This document shows, piece by piece, positions 7,658-16,328 of a stretch of DNA of 64,000 nucleotides. Position 1 is the stretch's first letter, and each line of letters opens with the position of its first letter. Position numbers and translations under genes: made by a program. A model generated the notes under the pieces. It saw nothing but the letters and a program-made list of their open reading frames with translations. It did no database searches and was not told the DNA's origin. The DNA comes from a bacterium. Lineage in GTDB: Bacteria > UBP4 > UBA4092 > JAOAEQ01. The stretch covers positions 27,149-91,148 of the forward strand of contig JAOAEQ010000013.1 of the NCBI GenBank assembly GCA_026416715.1. The letters run 5' to 3'.

Positions 7658-8632
7658 ATGAATTCAACCACTTTGTCACCAGAGCAATTAATCCACCTAT
7701 ACGAGCAGATGTTGTTAATCCGCCGGTTTGAAGAGAAATGCGCTGAAATGTATACGCTGCAGAAAATCACCGGATTCTGTCATCTCTATATCGGACAGGA
7801 AGCGATTGCCGTCGGCGCAATGAGTGCAATCCGACCGGATGATTATATTCTAACCGCATATCGCGATCACGGTCATGCCTTAGCAAAAGGTTCCGACCCG
7901 AAACTGGTCATGGCGGAACTATTCGGGAAATATACTGGTCTCTGCAAAGGGAAAGGCGGGTCGATGCATCTGTTCGATATCGAACATAATATGCTCGGCG
8001 GATATGCGATTGTTGCTGGGCATCTGCCGATAGCAACGGGAGTAGCGTTTGCCATTAAATATCTGAAGAAAGACCAAGTTGTGCTCTGTTTCTTCGGAGA
8101 AGGCGCAGTGAACGCAGGAGTATTCCACGAATCGCTGAACCTCGCTGAACTCTGGAAACTGCCGATTGTCTATATCTGCGAAAATAACCGATACGGTATG
8201 GGAACTCCGGTTGAACGCGCATCGTCTATCTACAATATTGCCCAGAAAGCGTGTGCGTATGAAATGCGGAGAGAACATATTGACGGTATGAACGTATTAG
8301 AAGTGCGCGAGCATGTTCTGCAAGCAGTTGAACTCGCTAGAACGAAACAGTTACCATCGTTTATCGAAATGAAAACGTTCCGGTTTATGGGACATTCGAT
8401 GTCCGACCCAGCGCATGGCCATTACCGAACGAAAGAAGAACTTGAAGAACAAAAGAAACTCGACCCGATTGTTTCATTCCAGAACCGGTTAGTTGAACAG
8501 AACATTCTGAATCAAGCGAAAATAGAACAAATCGAACAGCAGGTAGCCCAGCAAGTTGAAGAAGCAGTCGAATTTGCGGAACACAGTCCGTTTCCACCGA
8601 TAGAATCGGTAGCAACAGATGTCTACATCTGA
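7658..8632 (+). CDS. pdhA: Pyruvate dehydrogenase E1 component, alpha subunit
   Basis: This 324-residue thiamine-diphosphate-dependent subunit takes part in oxidative decarboxylation of pyruvate (or a related 2-oxo acid). Visible are the N-terminal QMLLIRRFEEKCAEMY, GFCHLYIGQEAIAVG, YRDHGHALAKG and CKGKGGSMHLFD. The ThDP/Mg motif runs from GEGAVNAGVFHESLNLA to CENN, and GHSMSDPAHGHYRT is the phosphorylation-loop region. GEG replaces the common GDG, an acceptable variant. The ATG at 7658 is preceded by AGGA; a GTG at 7640 would add six residues. It is the first gene of an alpha-beta-E2 operon. The E3 dihydrolipoamide dehydrogenase is not in the window. Substrate choice between pyruvate, acetoin and branched-chain acids cannot be settled by eye. 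Confidence 0.9.
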   Translation: MNSTTLSPEQLIHLYEQMLLIRRFEEKCAEMYTLQKITGFCHLYIGQEAIAVGAMSAIRPDDYILTAYRDHGHALAKGSDPKLVMAELFGKYTGLCKGKGGSMHLFDIEHNMLGGYAIVAGHLPIATGVAFAIKYLKKDQVVLCFFGEGAVNAGVFHESLNLAELWKLPIVYICENNRYGMGTPVERASSIYNIAQKACAYEMRREHIDGMNVLEVREHVLQAVELARTKQLPSFIEMKTFRFMGHSMSDPAHGHYRTKEELEEQKKLDPIVSFQNRLVEQNILNQAKIEQIEQQVAQQVEEAVEFAEHSPFPPIESVATDVYI

Positions 8633-8685
8633 TAAGGTAAAAACGAAGTAATGTTTAACAATTCTATCGTTCTTTAGGTAACGTT

Positions 8686-9660
8686 ATGCCAGAAATTACT
8701 TACCGAGAAGCATTAAATCAAGCGATGCGAGAAGAAATGCGGCGTGACCCAATGGTATTTCTTATGGGAGAAGAAGTCGGATTCTATCAAGGGGCGTATA
8801 AGGTTTCTAAAGGATTACTTGAAGAATTTGGTCCTAACCGTGTCATTGATACGCCGATAACCGAACCAGCGTTTGCAGGGGTTGGTATCGGTGCTGCGTT
8901 AATCGGATTACGCCCAATCATTGAAATGATGACGTTCAATTTTGCGATTCTCGCTCTTGACCAGATTATCAACCATGCAGCGAAAATTACGTATATGTCA
9001 GGCGGACAACTGAAAGTCCCGATAGTTTTCCGCGGTCCGGGCGGCGCAGCGCATCAATTAGCAGCACAACATTCGCAAAGTATCGAATCGTTTTTCTGTC
9101 ATACCCCGGGACTGAAAGTTGTTATGCCAGCAACGCCAAAAGATGCTAAAGGATTGCTCAAATCGGCTATTCGCGATGATAATCCGGTCATTTGCATTGA
9201 AGCGGAATTGCTCTATGGAACTAAAGGCGAAGTCCCGGATGGAGAATATCTGATTCCGCTCGGTCAAGCGGAAATTAAACGTGAAGGGAAAGATATAACC
9301 TTAATCGCTTGGTCGAAAATGGTTTTGTTAGCATTGCGCGCTGCGGAACAGCTTGAATCGGAAGGAATATCCGTTGAGGTTATCGACCCGAGAACATTAC
9401 GACCGCTGGATAGCGAAACGCTCGTTACCTCAGTGAAAAAAACTAGCCGAGTAGTCATTGTTGAAGAAGGTTGGCCATTTGCGGGAGTCGGCGCAGAAAT
9501 CGCATATCAGATATCACAACAAGCGTTCGGATATCTTGATGCACCGATTGAACGGGTTACCAGCCTCGATGTCCCGATGCCATATGCGAAAAACCTTGAA
9601 CAAGCGGTGTTACCTAACGTCGATAAAATAATAAATAGCATTAAAACGGTTTTAAGATAA
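8686..9660 (+). CDS. pdhB: Pyruvate dehydrogenase E1 component, beta subunit
   Basis: This 324-residue transketolase-like subunit pairs with the alpha subunit 53 bases upstream to complete the E1 heterotetramer. Recognisable segments are ITYREALNQAMREEMRRDP, FLMGEEVGFYQGAYKVSKGL, RVIDTPITEPAFAGVGIGAA, the FRGPGGAAHQLAAQHSQS loop that lines the active site and meets the lipoyl arm, PATPKDAKGLLKSAIRDDNP, and the C-terminal transketolase domain starting near EVIDPRTLRPLD. Length is the family norm. The start ATG is at 8686. Confidence 0.93.
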   Translation: MPEITYREALNQAMREEMRRDPMVFLMGEEVGFYQGAYKVSKGLLEEFGPNRVIDTPITEPAFAGVGIGAALIGLRPIIEMMTFNFAILALDQIINHAAKITYMSGGQLKVPIVFRGPGGAAHQLAAQHSQSIESFFCHTPGLKVVMPATPKDAKGLLKSAIRDDNPVICIEAELLYGTKGEVPDGEYLIPLGQAEIKREGKDITLIAWSKMVLLALRAAEQLESEGISVEVIDPRTLRPLDSETLVTSVKKTSRVVIVEEGWPFAGVGAEIAYQISQQAFGYLDAPIERVTSLDVPMPYAKNLEQAVLPNVDKIINSIKTVLR

Positions 9661-9781
9661 AACTAAATCTAACATCCAAAATGCAAAATCCAAATAAATC
9701 AATCACTTAATTCTTGAACTGATTGGCTGATTTATTTAATATTAGGGTTTATCATTAGAATTTCCTTACGGAGTAAGTTCT
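9661..9781. other. Spacer between E1-beta and E2 with low-complexity words
   Basis: The 121-base spacer contains AACATCCAAAATGCAAAAT and TTTATTTAATATTAGGG words like those in other spacers of this window. GGAGTAAGTTCT precedes the E2 ATG and supplies the ribosome-binding site. Confidence 0.4.
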
Positions 9782-10969
9782 ATGGCTAATAAAGTTGTGA
9801 TGCCGAAATTAAGCGATACGATGGAAGAAGGGGTTATCGTCCAATGGCATAAAAAAGAAGGTGATGTGGTTAGTTCTGGCGATATTCTTGCGGAAATTGA
9901 AACGGATAAAGCAATCGTTGAACTGCAATCGTTCGCTAACGGAATCCTGCGGAAAATCCTGGTTCCGGAAGAAGGGAAAGCGCCGGTTGGTAAATTGATT
10001 GCAATTATCGGAAAAGCTGATGAAGATATTTCTGCGATTCTCCATGAAGCGGAACAACAGCCTGAATCGAAACCGATTGTATCGGAACCGGTTAGAGAAC
10101 CGGCAAAGACCGAAGCGGAACAAGGTCAAGGACGCTCAGGAAAAATCATTGCGTCACCACTAGCGAAACGGCTAGCGGAAGAAGCTGGACTTGATTTAAC
10201 GCTAGTTACCGGCACTGGACCGGACGGGAGAATAACGGAGAAAGATGTTAAACAATATCTTGCGGAACATCGAGCACAACCGGCAATTGATTATACGGAA
10301 CAAGAATTAAGCCCGATGTGGAAAGCACTCGCACGGAAAATGGTTGAAAGTAAATCGCCAGTTCCGCAATTTTATGTAACCGTTGAAATCGAAATGGACG
10401 AAGTGCTGAAAACCAAGCGAGCGATGGCGGAAATAACTCCGCAGGAAAAAGTTACCATTACCGATATTTTGGTTAAAGCGGTAGCGAAAACATTAGAACA
10501 GCATCCAGAAATTAATGTTAGCTATGCCAATGGAAACATTCGGACGTATAACCATATTAATGTCGGGATTGCCGTGGCGTTAGATGATGGATTGATTGTT
10601 CCAGTTATAAAAGATGCGGATAAAAAACCGTTGCTCCAAATTGCGAAAGAAACGAAAGAATTGATTCAAAAGGCAAAAACGAGAACTATCCACCCGACAG
10701 AATATTCTGGTAGTACATTCACCATCTCAAACCTCGGAATGTTTCCGGTATCGCATTTTATTGCAATTGTTCCGCCGCCGGAATCCGCAATTCTCGCTGT
10801 CGGAACAATCCAAGCGAAACCGGTAGTTAAAGATGGCCAAATCGTCATTCGTCAGATTATGGCAGTTACCTTATCCTGCGACCATCGAGTTATCGACGGA
10901 GCGCGAGCTGCAATTTTCTTGAAAGACCTAAAACAACGGCTCGAACAACCGACGAAAGTGTTTTCTTAA
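9782..10969 (+). CDS. pdhC: Dihydrolipoamide acyltransferase (E2) of the 2-oxo acid dehydrogenase complex
   Basis: This 395-residue E2 core transfers the acyl group from the lipoyl arm to CoA. Residues 1-80 are one lipoyl domain (MPKLSDTMEEGVIVQW; the lipoylated Lys lies in EIETDKAIVE near residue 43). A Glu/Pro-rich linker follows (about 84-118), then the E3/E1-binding domain (about 120-160, SPLAKRLAEEAGLDL to GRITEKDVKQYL), then the catalytic domain (about 170-395) with the active-site DHRVIDG near residue 366 and TISNLGMF before it. GGAG precedes the ATG. A small hairpin at 10981-11002 may end the operon. There is a single lipoyl domain, as in many bacterial E2 proteins. Confidence 0.93.
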   Translation: MANKVVMPKLSDTMEEGVIVQWHKKEGDVVSSGDILAEIETDKAIVELQSFANGILRKILVPEEGKAPVGKLIAIIGKADEDISAILHEAEQQPESKPIVSEPVREPAKTEAEQGQGRSGKIIASPLAKRLAEEAGLDLTLVTGTGPDGRITEKDVKQYLAEHRAQPAIDYTEQELSPMWKALARKMVESKSPVPQFYVTVEIEMDEVLKTKRAMAEITPQEKVTITDILVKAVAKTLEQHPEINVSYANGNIRTYNHINVGIAVALDDGLIVPVIKDADKKPLLQIAKETKELIQKAKTRTIHPTEYSGSTFTISNLGMFPVSHFIAIVPPPESAILAVGTIQAKPVVKDGQIVIRQIMAVTLSCDHRVIDGARAAIFLKDLKQRLEQPTKVFS

Positions 10970-10980
10970 AAAATCATTTT

Positions 10981-11002
10981 CTATTGCAAAAATTAGCAAT
11001 AG
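10981..11002. terminator. Possible terminator after the pyruvate dehydrogenase operon
   Basis: CTATTGC and GCAATAG form a perfect 7-base stem around an 8-base AT loop, 12 bases after the E2 stop codon. The following TGTTTGG is only weakly T-rich. Confidence 0.35.
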
Positions 11003-11417
11003 TGTTTGGTCAATTCCGAAATGATGGGTGATTCTACCCCAGCTATTTATAGCTGACGGGGATACCAAATAGCTTTTGTTAACGCCGAAGGGATGATTGA
11101 TACTAGCCCAGCCATTCAAGGCTGGGTCGCCTATGCTCCGCCGCAACGAAACTTTACTCACCGCAGAGAACGCTGAGGTCGTGGAGAAAAAATTGATTTC
11201 GTTTATAACCAAGAAGAACCTCTGCGCTCTCTACGGTCTCAGCGGTGAAAAGATTCTTTTCATTCAGCCGTCCCGAACAGAGGCTAACAACCGTCAGACT
11301 AACTTGTCTCCTAACGCTTCTTGGTGGCCTGCAAAAGCTCTGCTATTGGTTTGTCGTTCAGAAGCGCTCGATTATTCACTGTCTATCATGCAACACTTCA
11401 GTTACGTTCAAAATGAA
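11003..11417. repeat. Gene-free stretch of stacked intergenic repeats
   Basis: There is no believable gene here. Two hairpins of one style occur: AGCTAT/ATAGCT inside CCCC...GGGG (11037-11061), and CCCAGCC/GGCTGGG (11107-11126). They are followed by an inverted pair of the 'CCGCAGAGAACGC' type: CTCACCGCAGAGAACGCTGAG near 11158-11178 in part, matched by CTCTGCGCTCTC...CTCAGCGGTGA near 11220-11248. The CCGCAGAGAACGC word recurs just after ddl at 31560. The remaining 170 bases to 11417 show nothing recognisable. Confidence 0.5.
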
Positions 11418-12188
11418 CTATTGTTTGTGGAATATTGTATAAAGCCCTTTTAAGGTAAGCAGCGGGTCAACTTTTTGGATAGTTCTTGACGCTGGAGCGA
11501 TTAACGACGCTAAGCCACCTGTAGCAATTACAAGCGGTAGTTGTGATAACTCTTTTTTCATTCGGTTAACCATTCCGTCAATCAGTTCGTTAAATCCATA
11601 ATAAAACCCAGATTGCAGGTTCGTAATCGTCGTATTCCCAATCACGGGTAATGCGGTAGCTGTTTTCGTGCGCAACGCTATCAACGGTAATTGCGCAGTT
11701 TCCTGATGCAGTGATTCGATAGCAGTCCGTAATCCGATTGTAATCGCTCCGCCGATTATTTCGCCTTTCTCGGAAACAACCGTAAACGTAGTTGCGGTGC
11801 CTAAATCAACAATTATTATTGGTAGTTTTTTATAATACTCAATCGCTCCGACAGCGTTCGCAACTCGGTCAACTCCGATACTATCCGGCGGATAATATTT
11901 AATCGGGATAATGGTATTCTTTGCAGAAATCGCAATAAACGGTTTCTGATTAACTATCTTTTGACAGAATCGCACAATCCGCTTTGTTTCTTTCGGAACC
12001 ACTGACCCAATCACCGCTGATTCTATCCGGGAAACATGTATTCTTTTTCGATTTAACCAAGATAATACCGCCCGTTCTAGATTGACTGTTCCAATCTGAA
12101 ATGAACAAAAATGTTTTGGCGCACTCGTTGGTGTCGAGAATAATGCTATATCAATTTCACTATTTCCAATATCGAATACAATGGTCAT
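11418..12188 (-). CDS. coaX: Type III pantothenate kinase
   Basis: This 256-residue ASKHA-fold enzyme phosphorylates pantothenate in the first step of coenzyme A synthesis. The motifs are in order: DIGNSEIDIALF (phosphate 1, about 5-16), DSIGVDRVANAVGA with the substrate-side GxDR (about 100-113), IIVDLGTATTFTVV (phosphate 2, about 123-136), GGAITIGLRTAIESL and ATGGLASLI near the C-terminus. ATG 12188 (MTIVFDIG) was chosen because the upstream 19 residues lack family similarity. It is divergent from rodA. With panE at 57120 it makes two genes of this pathway in the window. Confidence 0.93.
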   Translation of the reverse strand: MTIVFDIGNSEIDIALFSTPTSAPKHFCSFQIGTVNLERAVLSWLNRKRIHVSRIESAVIGSVVPKETKRIVRFCQKIVNQKPFIAISAKNTIIPIKYYPPDSIGVDRVANAVGAIEYYKKLPIIIVDLGTATTFTVVSEKGEIIGGAITIGLRTAIESLHQETAQLPLIALRTKTATALPVIGNTTITNLQSGFYYGFNELIDGMVNRMKKELSQLPLVIATGGLASLIAPASRTIQKVDPLLTLKGLYTIFHKQ

Positions 12189-12428
12189 AGATACTAAATA
12201 GTTTAGACTGTTATGCTGAATTTTGTAAAGTAAAGCACAGACCAATGATTAGTTTTCAGGTATAGAACAAAAAAACGGATATTCAGCTTATTTTGGTATA
12301 ATATTAGTAACAATATCAAACGGTATCGCCGAAATGGCTCATATCACTTTCTAGCAGTTGAAGTCAATTGCTTTTATTTGGCATTCGGATTTCAGGTTTT
12401 AAAATTCTTTTCGAAGAAAAGTTAGTCT

Positions 12429-13514
12429 ATGTGGAAACAACAATTCGCTGAACATATTGATTATCCAACGGTGATTATCGTTGCGCTCTTAGTCTGTATC
12501 GGATTAGCGATGATTTATAGCACAACGCATACCTTAAAATCGCCATATACGTATTTTAACAAACAACTCCTATGGGTAATTTTGGCAGTGTTATGGTTAA
12601 TTATAATCACCGGGATAGATTATAACTTTTTCTATCGGTATGCTTGGTATTTCTATTTGCTTAATATCCTTCTGTTATTAGCTGTTTTCATTACTGGTCA
12701 CCGAGCGATGGGTGCGGTTCGTTGGTTGAACATTTTAGGGCTAAAATTTCAACCTTCGGAATTATCGAAAATAATCATTATTTTTGCGCTCGGGAGTTAC
12801 CTGTCAACAATCGGCGAAAATATTAAACAGGTCAAATTTATCATCGGCGCATTAATCATCGTCGGAATACCGATGGGCTTGATTGTCAAACAACCTGATT
12901 TAGGAACCGCAATGGTGTTAGTCCCGATATTATTTGTCATGTTATTTTTAGCCGGCGCTAGAATTAAACATCTGGTATCAATAATCGGTATCGGAATTCT
13001 AGCATCTCCTTTCTTATATATGACCTTGAAAGAATATCAGAAAAAAAGACTGTTAGTATTTCTTGACCCGGAAAGCGACCCGCTCGGTGCAGGATATAAT
13101 ATCATTCAATCAAAAATTGCTATCGGTTCCGGCGGTCTTTTCGGTAAAGGGTGGCTTCAGGGAACCCAAACCCAACTAGAGTTCATCCCAGAACATCATA
13201 CGGATTTTATTTTTTCTGCTTTCGCTGAAGAATTCGGGTTCTGCGGTGCAATCGTGTTAATTATTCTGTATGGTCTATTATTGTATCGTCTCTTTTCCTG
13301 GATAAAGCTCATTGAAGATAAACAGGGTATGTTAGCCATCGCCGGATTAGCTACCTTGCTTACAGCACATATCTTTATCAATATCGGGATGACAATAGGA
13401 ATTATGCCGGTTACCGGATTACCGCTGCCGTTTATCAGTTACGGCGGTACCGCATTGCTCACGTTTGCTACCGCAGTCGGATTAGCAATGAACATCCATA
13501 AGCGCAGTGTATAA
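12429..13514 (+). CDS. rodA: Rod-shape SEDS peptidoglycan polymerase RodA
   Basis: This 361-residue inner-membrane SEDS glycosyltransferase has about ten membrane helices and polymerises lipid II during cell elongation together with PBP2. Signature stretches are FQPSELSKI, KQPDLGTAM, FLDPESDPLGAGYNIIQSKI, GSGGLFGKGW and FIPEHHTDFIFSAFAEEFGF, with PLPFISYGGT near the C-terminus. RodA rather than FtsW is supported by the HHTDFIFSAFAEE wording and by the lack of a long C-terminal tail. No mreB, mreC or PBP2 gene is adjacent. The downstream radical SAM gene begins about 100 bases later. Confidence 0.9.
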   Translation: MWKQQFAEHIDYPTVIIVALLVCIGLAMIYSTTHTLKSPYTYFNKQLLWVILAVLWLIIITGIDYNFFYRYAWYFYLLNILLLLAVFITGHRAMGAVRWLNILGLKFQPSELSKIIIIFALGSYLSTIGENIKQVKFIIGALIIVGIPMGLIVKQPDLGTAMVLVPILFVMLFLAGARIKHLVSIIGIGILASPFLYMTLKEYQKKRLLVFLDPESDPLGAGYNIIQSKIAIGSGGLFGKGWLQGTQTQLEFIPEHHTDFIFSAFAEEFGFCGAIVLIILYGLLLYRLFSWIKLIEDKQGMLAIAGLATLLTAHIFINIGMTIGIMPVTGLPLPFISYGGTALLTFATAVGLAMNIHKRSV

Positions 13515-13616
13515 CGTGCGAATGCTAAATAGATAATCAGCACATAACGTCATCCTCGTCAAGACGGAAAGAATCTCCGAAGACAGGACGGAATATTTCG
13601 ATTGGCTTTTAACCAT

Positions 13617-16268
13617 ATGAATTCAATTCAAACCATACTGTACAATACCATCCTTCCATTAGTAACCAAACCAGCGCGATATCTCGGAAACGAATATAAT
13701 GCAATCCATAAAGATTTCAAAAAGGCGGAAGTAAAAGTCGCTTTAGCGTTTCCGGATATCTATGATATTGCGATGTCTCATTTAGGGTTGAAAATTCTCT
13801 ACGGGATTATCAATCAACAGACGGAATGGCTCGCTGAACGGGTGTTCGCTCCTTGGCCAGATATGGAAACTGAACTACGAAAACATAATATTCCGTTATA
13901 TTCACTTGAATCGTTAACCCCGATAAATCAGTTTGATATCATCGGGTTTTCGCTCCAGCACGAGTTAACCTATACCAACGTTCTCAATATGCTCGATTTA
14001 GCTGGAATCCCGATTTTTGCAAAAGACCGAACGCGAGAGCATCCGCTCATCATCGCTGGCGGACCTTGCTGTTATAATCCTGAGCCGATGAGTGATTTTA
14101 TTGACGCGTTTGTTATCGGAGACGGAGAAGAAGTTATCGTCGACCTTATTCATTGTTATAGAACTAATAAAATTACAAAACAAACTCGCGAAACCTTATT
14201 AGAAACATTAGCTGATATTGAAGGAATCTATGTTCCCAAAATAAATTCAAAATCGAAATTGATCAGACGGCGGTTGGTAGATTTAGAACATGCATATTAT
14301 CCTACTCAGCAAATTGTTCCGTATATTGAAACGGTACATGACCGGGCGACGATTGAAATCCAACGGGGCTGTACGCGCGGATGCCGTTTCTGTCAAACCG
14401 GATATACGACTCGTCCGCGACAGGAACGCTCGATTCCAACGATTCTTCGATTAGCTGAAGAAACATTGAACCATACGGGATATACTGAATTATCTTTGCT
14501 TTCATTAAGTGCTACCGATTACTCTAATATTCAAGAACTAATCCACCAACTGATTACTAAATTAGAACCACAAAAAATTTCGTTATCATTACCTTCGCTA
14601 CGCATTGATACCTTCTCGGTTGAACTCGCCCGGCAGATTCAGAAAATTCGGAAAACCGGATTCACGTTTGCTATAGAAGCGGGTTCGGAACGATTGCGTA
14701 ATGTTATCAATAAACCGATTTCAGATGCAGAATGCCTGAATACAATTAAACAAGTGTTTGCTACCGGCTGGCAGCTGGTGAAACTATACTTTATCATCGG
14801 ATTACCGACTGAAACAGACCAAGATATAATCCAATTAATTAATTTAGTCAACCACATCGGGAACCTCGCTAAATCCGCACCAGGAAAACATGCTAAGGTA
14901 AACGTAGCACTTGCATCGTTTATTCCAAAACCACATACGCCATTCCAATGGCTCGCTCAACTTCCAATGGAGACGTTAGACCAGCGCATCCGTTGGATTG
15001 ATAGTCAACTTAATCATTCGCGAATCGAATTGAAATGGCATGACGTTAAACAGAGTTATCTAGAAGCAGTATTCGCTCGTGGTGACCGAAACCTCGGGCG
15101 AGTTATTTATACTGCTTGGAAAAAAGGTTGTAAATTCGATAGCTGGTCGGATCAATTTGCGTTTACCACATGGATAGATGCGTTTAACGAATGTACCCTA
15201 AATCCGGATGATTATGCGCTTCGAACTTGGAAACTAGATGAACTATTACCCTGGGAAAACATTGATACTGGAGTATCAAAAACATTTTTAAGACAGGAAT
15301 ATATAAAATCTTTAAATATGGATCTAACCCCTGATTGCCGAACCGAACCGTGTAATCGCTGCGGAATAACAGAATCAGGGTTAAAATTCACCTGCAGACA
15401 CGCTCAATCACCGCTGAATAGAACCGAGTCTATTTTGCTGCAACCGCCAGCTACAACCATAGCTGATAGCAAAAAGAACGTATCTGAAATCGACCGATGG
15501 AAAATTAGACTCAAATTTTCGAAAGGTGATCCGGTCAGATTTATATCACATCTCGATCTGATGAAAACATTTATCAGTGCAATGCTTCGTGCGAAATTAC
15601 CGATTGCCTACTCCCAAGGATTCAATCCGCAACCGCGATTGAGTTTTGCTAATGCGTTACCACTAGGATATACAAGCGTTGCGGAATATTTAGAATGTGA
15701 ACTAACTTGCTATCTTTCGCCGGAAACATTTCTAACCCGGTTGAGTGCAGTTATCCCAGCAGGAATAACTCTGCTTGATTGCTGGCTTGTCCCGTTTAAT
15801 GCACCAGCGTTGTCATCGATTATCACTTCAGCTTCGTATCGAATAACGAATCTTCCTCGCGAGATAACTCGAATGCAACTAACTGATCGAATTAAACGAG
15901 TATTATCTCAAAAGGAAATTATTGTGCAAAAGGTTCACCCGAATAAAGTAACTCCGATGAATATCCGGCCGTATATCGCTACACTTGATGTGTTTGACCA
16001 GACGAATCTATCCGCTGCAGATTCGATTGGTGTGCCGAATAACTCTCCGATAGGCATCAACCTAACGATTAATATCTGCAATCAAAAAACCGCTCGACCA
16101 ACAGACATTATATCAATTCTACTTGATTTATCTGACGAACGGATTAAACAACTCTATATCGAACGAACCGGATTGTTTTATACACACAACAATCAATTCA
16201 TTCCACTTGACCGGGTCGGTGAAGAACTCGTATTACGTTTCCGTAAAACTATGCAATTGATTGAATAA
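13617..16268 (+). CDS. Radical SAM protein fused to a DUF2344 domain
   Basis: This 883-residue two-part protein was placed from ATG 13617; a TTG at 13602 would add five residues. Residues 1-200 resemble the B12-binding-like N-terminal part of this family. The radical SAM core follows (about 245-480), with cluster motif CTRGCRFC near residue 260 and the GSE-like IEAGSERLRNVI. A Cys-rich linker (PCNRCGITESGLKFTC, about 575-592) could bind metal. The C-terminal 235 residues are the DUF2344 module, starting FSKGDPVRFISHLDLMKTF and SQGFNPQPRLSFANALPLG. The two halves are separate genes in some bacteria and fused in others. They commonly sit next to RNase G, as here (60 bases). The substrate is unknown to me; RNA modification is a frequent guess. 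Confidence 0.88.
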   Translation: MNSIQTILYNTILPLVTKPARYLGNEYNAIHKDFKKAEVKVALAFPDIYDIAMSHLGLKILYGIINQQTEWLAERVFAPWPDMETELRKHNIPLYSLESLTPINQFDIIGFSLQHELTYTNVLNMLDLAGIPIFAKDRTREHPLIIAGGPCCYNPEPMSDFIDAFVIGDGEEVIVDLIHCYRTNKITKQTRETLLETLADIEGIYVPKINSKSKLIRRRLVDLEHAYYPTQQIVPYIETVHDRATIEIQRGCTRGCRFCQTGYTTRPRQERSIPTILRLAEETLNHTGYTELSLLSLSATDYSNIQELIHQLITKLEPQKISLSLPSLRIDTFSVELARQIQKIRKTGFTFAIEAGSERLRNVINKPISDAECLNTIKQVFATGWQLVKLYFIIGLPTETDQDIIQLINLVNHIGNLAKSAPGKHAKVNVALASFIPKPHTPFQWLAQLPMETLDQRIRWIDSQLNHSRIELKWHDVKQSYLEAVFARGDRNLGRVIYTAWKKGCKFDSWSDQFAFTTWIDAFNECTLNPDDYALRTWKLDELLPWENIDTGVSKTFLRQEYIKSLNMDLTPDCRTEPCNRCGITESGLKFTCRHAQSPLNRTESILLQPPATTIADSKKNVSEIDRWKIRLKFSKGDPVRFISHLDLMKTFISAMLRAKLPIAYSQGFNPQPRLSFANALPLGYTSVAEYLECELTCYLSPETFLTRLSAVIPAGITLLDCWLVPFNAPALSSIITSASYRITNLPREITRMQLTDRIKRVLSQKEIIVQKVHPNKVTPMNIRPYIATLDVFDQTNLSAADSIGVPNNSPIGINLTINICNQKTARPTDIISILLDLSDERIKQLYIERTGLFYTHNNQFIPLDRVGEELVLRFRKTMQLIE

Positions 16269-16328
16269 CAGGTGAGTATACTCCGAGTTATCGAATAATC
16301 GCTACGAATTCTGTTATAATATAACATT

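Noticed and set aside
11097..11453. 118-codon open frame on the plus strand
   Set aside because: It runs through hairpins and a CCGCAGAGAACGC inverted repeat, shows no family or protein-like pattern and no ribosome-binding site. Read as spacer.
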